A stretch of DNA of 64,000 nucleotides from Shewanella intestini (GTDB lineage: Bacteria > Pseudomonadota > Gammaproteobacteria > Enterobacterales > Shewanellaceae): NCBI RefSeq assembly GCF_018221465.1, contig NZ_JAAIKR010000001.1:186001-250000 (forward strand), in the 5' to 3' direction. A program made the translations under genes and the position numbers. Positions 63,857-64,000 of this stretch are shown here, one piece after another (within the stretch, counting starts at the first letter, position 1; each line of letters begins with the position of its first letter). The notes beneath the pieces were generated by a model. That model had not been told where the DNA came from. It did no database searches and worked only from the letters and a program-made list of their open reading frames with translations.

Positions 63857-64000
63857 TTGGTGGAAGTGATATTAGCAAGGAATCGGTAAGTGACTTAGAG
63901 GCGCTTTATACTGACAGTTTATCGATATTACCTTAAATCCTTGTGGGTGGACTACGCTTCATTAGGCAGAATATTGGTTTTGAAATGCTAATACCGGCAT
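63857..64000. other. Right end of the window, no gene seen
   Basis: About 140 bases after the octamer tract with no supported gene. A coding region may begin just beyond the window. Confidence 0.4.

Noticed and set aside
63701-63936. Two overlapping frames encoding Leu-Leu-Gly-Cys-Leu-Ala-Ala-Trp repeats
   Set aside because: They are open only because the 8-bp tandem repeat contains no stop codon in any forward frame; there is no ribosome site and no conserved flank, so I treat the tract as non-coding.
1-64000. Mobile element, prophage or defence island
   Set aside because: No integrase, transposase, restriction, toxin-antitoxin or phage structural gene was recognised, and no flanking direct repeat of the tRNA end was seen.

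Overview
The window is chromosomal DNA of a gammaproteobacterium, most likely Shewanella or a close marine relative. This rests on gene content and protein resemblance, not a database search. Supporting signs are a Na+-pumping oxaloacetate decarboxylase (oadGAB), an AT-rich base composition, a stand-alone NrfA nitrite reductase without nrfBCD, many DUF families typical of Shewanella/Vibrio, and the neighbour pair pepA / lptFG. No integrase, transposase, CRISPR array or plasmid function was seen. Most of the window is ordinary housekeeping DNA with short intergenic gaps and many clear intrinsic terminators.

Layout. 1-6.5 kb: tRNA-Arg(ACG), oadGAB, a 1.3-kb non-coding AT-rich gap and an outer-membrane porin. 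6.6-9.8 kb: a tandem-duplicated ABM-like protein, a DAACS symporter and a YqaA/DedA-type membrane protein. 10-15.8 kb: an M16 metalloprotease lipoprotein, gshA (TTG start), a small lipoprotein overlapping gshA and an SLT-domain lipoprotein. 16-17.6 kb: purEK. 17.9-21.4 kb: two paralogous periplasmic binding-like proteins, then an ECF sigma factor coupled by ATGA overlap to a membrane-spanning presumed anti-sigma. 21.5-25.7 kb: a POT-type transporter, lrgAB and a divergent LysR regulator. 26-36 kb: a CAP-domain lipoprotein with peptide repeats, valS-holC-pepA and divergent lptFG. 36-46.5 kb: mostly minus-strand genes (RDD, DUF2960-like, NhaC-type antiporter, GNAT, DUF2913-like, peroxiredoxin, RhlE-type helicase, aminopeptidase P, FKBP, YceI, DUF4442). 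46.6-50.7 kb: a DUF368 (PopT-type) protein, ybgA-like and phrB. 51-53.6 kb: nnrS-nrfA. 54.8-61.6 kb: an eight-gene operon. 61.7-64 kb: small unknowns, a DUF599 membrane protein and an octamer repeat tract.

The most interesting block is the operon at 54859-61588: NTF2-like, SDR, flavin amine-oxidase-like, DUF1365, CFA-like methyltransferase, DUF2878, chalcone-isomerase-like and DUF3833 lipoprotein. The CFA-like protein appears to lack two residues that hold the catalytic bicarbonate in true cyclopropane synthases (Cys to Ser, His to Gln). It sits beside a flavin oxidoreductase, as in the Rhodobacter light/singlet-oxygen operon that makes methylated fatty acids. Photolyase and ybgA lie a few kilobases upstream, separated by the nitrogen-oxide genes nnrS-nrfA. 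I infer a membrane-lipid modification pathway tied to photo-oxidative stress. A 19-bp palindrome in the operon's leader is a candidate operator.

A second theme is short tandem repeats with 7-, 8- or 9-bp units: 10 x 7 bp, 5 x 7 bp, 4.4 x 8 bp, 13 x 8 bp, and an in-frame 9-bp repeat inside an acetyltransferase gene. These are likely to vary in length between strains.
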